IMG/VR virus record: IMGVR_UViG_3300012927_000005
Coordinates: 1 to 64,000 of that record
Strand: one strand, 5' to 3'
DNA: 64,000 bases
Source of the DNA: a virus
Position numbers and translations under genes: made by a program. A model generated the notes under the pieces. It did not search any database and was not told the origin of the DNA. It saw only the letters and a list, made by a program, of their open reading frames with translations. Position 1 is the stretch's first letter, and every line of letters starts with the position of its first letter. Shown one piece after another: positions 63,941 to 64,000 of this stretch.

Positions 63941-64000
63941 TTATTTCTGTGGTTGAAAAGCCGAGTCCGGTAAACTTGACTGGCTAGATTTTCTGCTGGG
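63941..64000 (-). CDS. C-terminal end of a leftward gene (window edge)
   Basis: One minus-strand frame is open from 64000 to a TAA at 63941 (C-terminus ...SAFQPQK). A second open frame would end at 63934 with ATGA coupling to the next gene. I cannot decide which is used. Confidence 0.35.
   Translation of the reverse strand, partial: PSRKSSQSSLPDSAFQPQK

Noticed and set aside
1-64000. Antisense and out-of-frame open frames, for example long frames opposite the polymerase, clamp and virion genes
   Set aside because: They lack ribosome sites and family motifs and lie fully over recognisable genes on the other strand.
1-64000. tRNA genes, CRISPR arrays, reverse transcriptase or diversity-generating cassettes
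   Set aside because: I saw no cloverleaf with a T-loop consensus, no regular repeat-spacer pattern and no reverse transcriptase motif.

Overview
The window reads as one continuous stretch of a double-stranded DNA phage genome, most likely temperate and podovirus-like. It has two convergent transcription arms. Positions 1-38985 are read rightward and hold about 85 tightly packed, mostly small genes. Positions 38990-64000 are read leftward and hold the virion and tail genes. Stop codons overlap or touch the next start almost everywhere (ATGA, TAATG), which points to long translationally coupled operons. I found no stretch above 300 bases without a gene, no tRNA or rRNA gene and no CRISPR array. 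Terminase, portal, capsid and RNA polymerase genes are not visible and, if present, lie outside the window. The host cannot be fixed from sequence. Sec signal peptides, a lipoprotein and a SleB-type cell-wall hydrolase fit a diderm bacterium, and the style of the spike N-terminal domains would fit a soil group such as Acidobacteriota, but that is a guess.

Right-reading arm. Positions 1-6500 hold about 22 small accessory genes of unknown role. Positions 6498-19302 hold a replication and recombination block: family A DNA polymerase, AAA ATPase, tyrosine recombinase, clamp-loader ATPase, ERF annealing protein, SSB, UvrD-like helicase and a PD-(D/E)XK nuclease. An IS605-type TnpB gene (19375-20481) with a strongly structured 3' end follows. 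Positions 20570-28200 hold metallophosphoesterases, a replication accessory protein, a fused primase-helicase, an endonuclease VII-like gene and a DnaN-like sliding clamp. Positions 28200-38150 mix membrane proteins, a lipoprotein with an HExxH motif, a sigma-like factor, a SleB-type endolysin, a coiled-coil membrane protein (possible spanin), a third metallophosphoesterase, a dNMP kinase and an HD phosphohydrolase. A strong terminator follows at 38172-38195. Beyond it sits an independently promoted HNH gene.

Left-reading arm. In transcription order from 64000 down: a small membrane protein, a GIY-YIG/XRE fusion, a small soluble protein, a tail adaptor-like protein, a holin-like protein, two very large spike-like proteins that both start with Sec signal peptides, a second adaptor-like protein, a GIY-YIG homing endonuclease with its own promoter, a 1276-residue tail protein, several fibre-like proteins, a GNAT-like protein, and three internal-virion-like proteins of which the last is 1583 residues. 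The order resembles T7/P22-type tail and ejection modules.

The most striking signal is a dispersed 17-bp imperfect inverted repeat, TGTCC-(A/G)GAAAA(C/T)-GGACA. I count 14 good copies between 4882 and 63167, five of them with intact arms and core. Most copies lie inside genes, where the same DNA is read in all three reading frames, so selection acts on DNA and not on protein. Intragenic copies place the GAAAA strand on the coding strand in both arms. The pattern recalls the dispersed stoperators of mycobacteriophage L5, but the sequence is different and no cognate protein is proven. The XRE-domain fusion gene at 63169-63708, which ends two bases from a copy with intact arms, is the best candidate in view.
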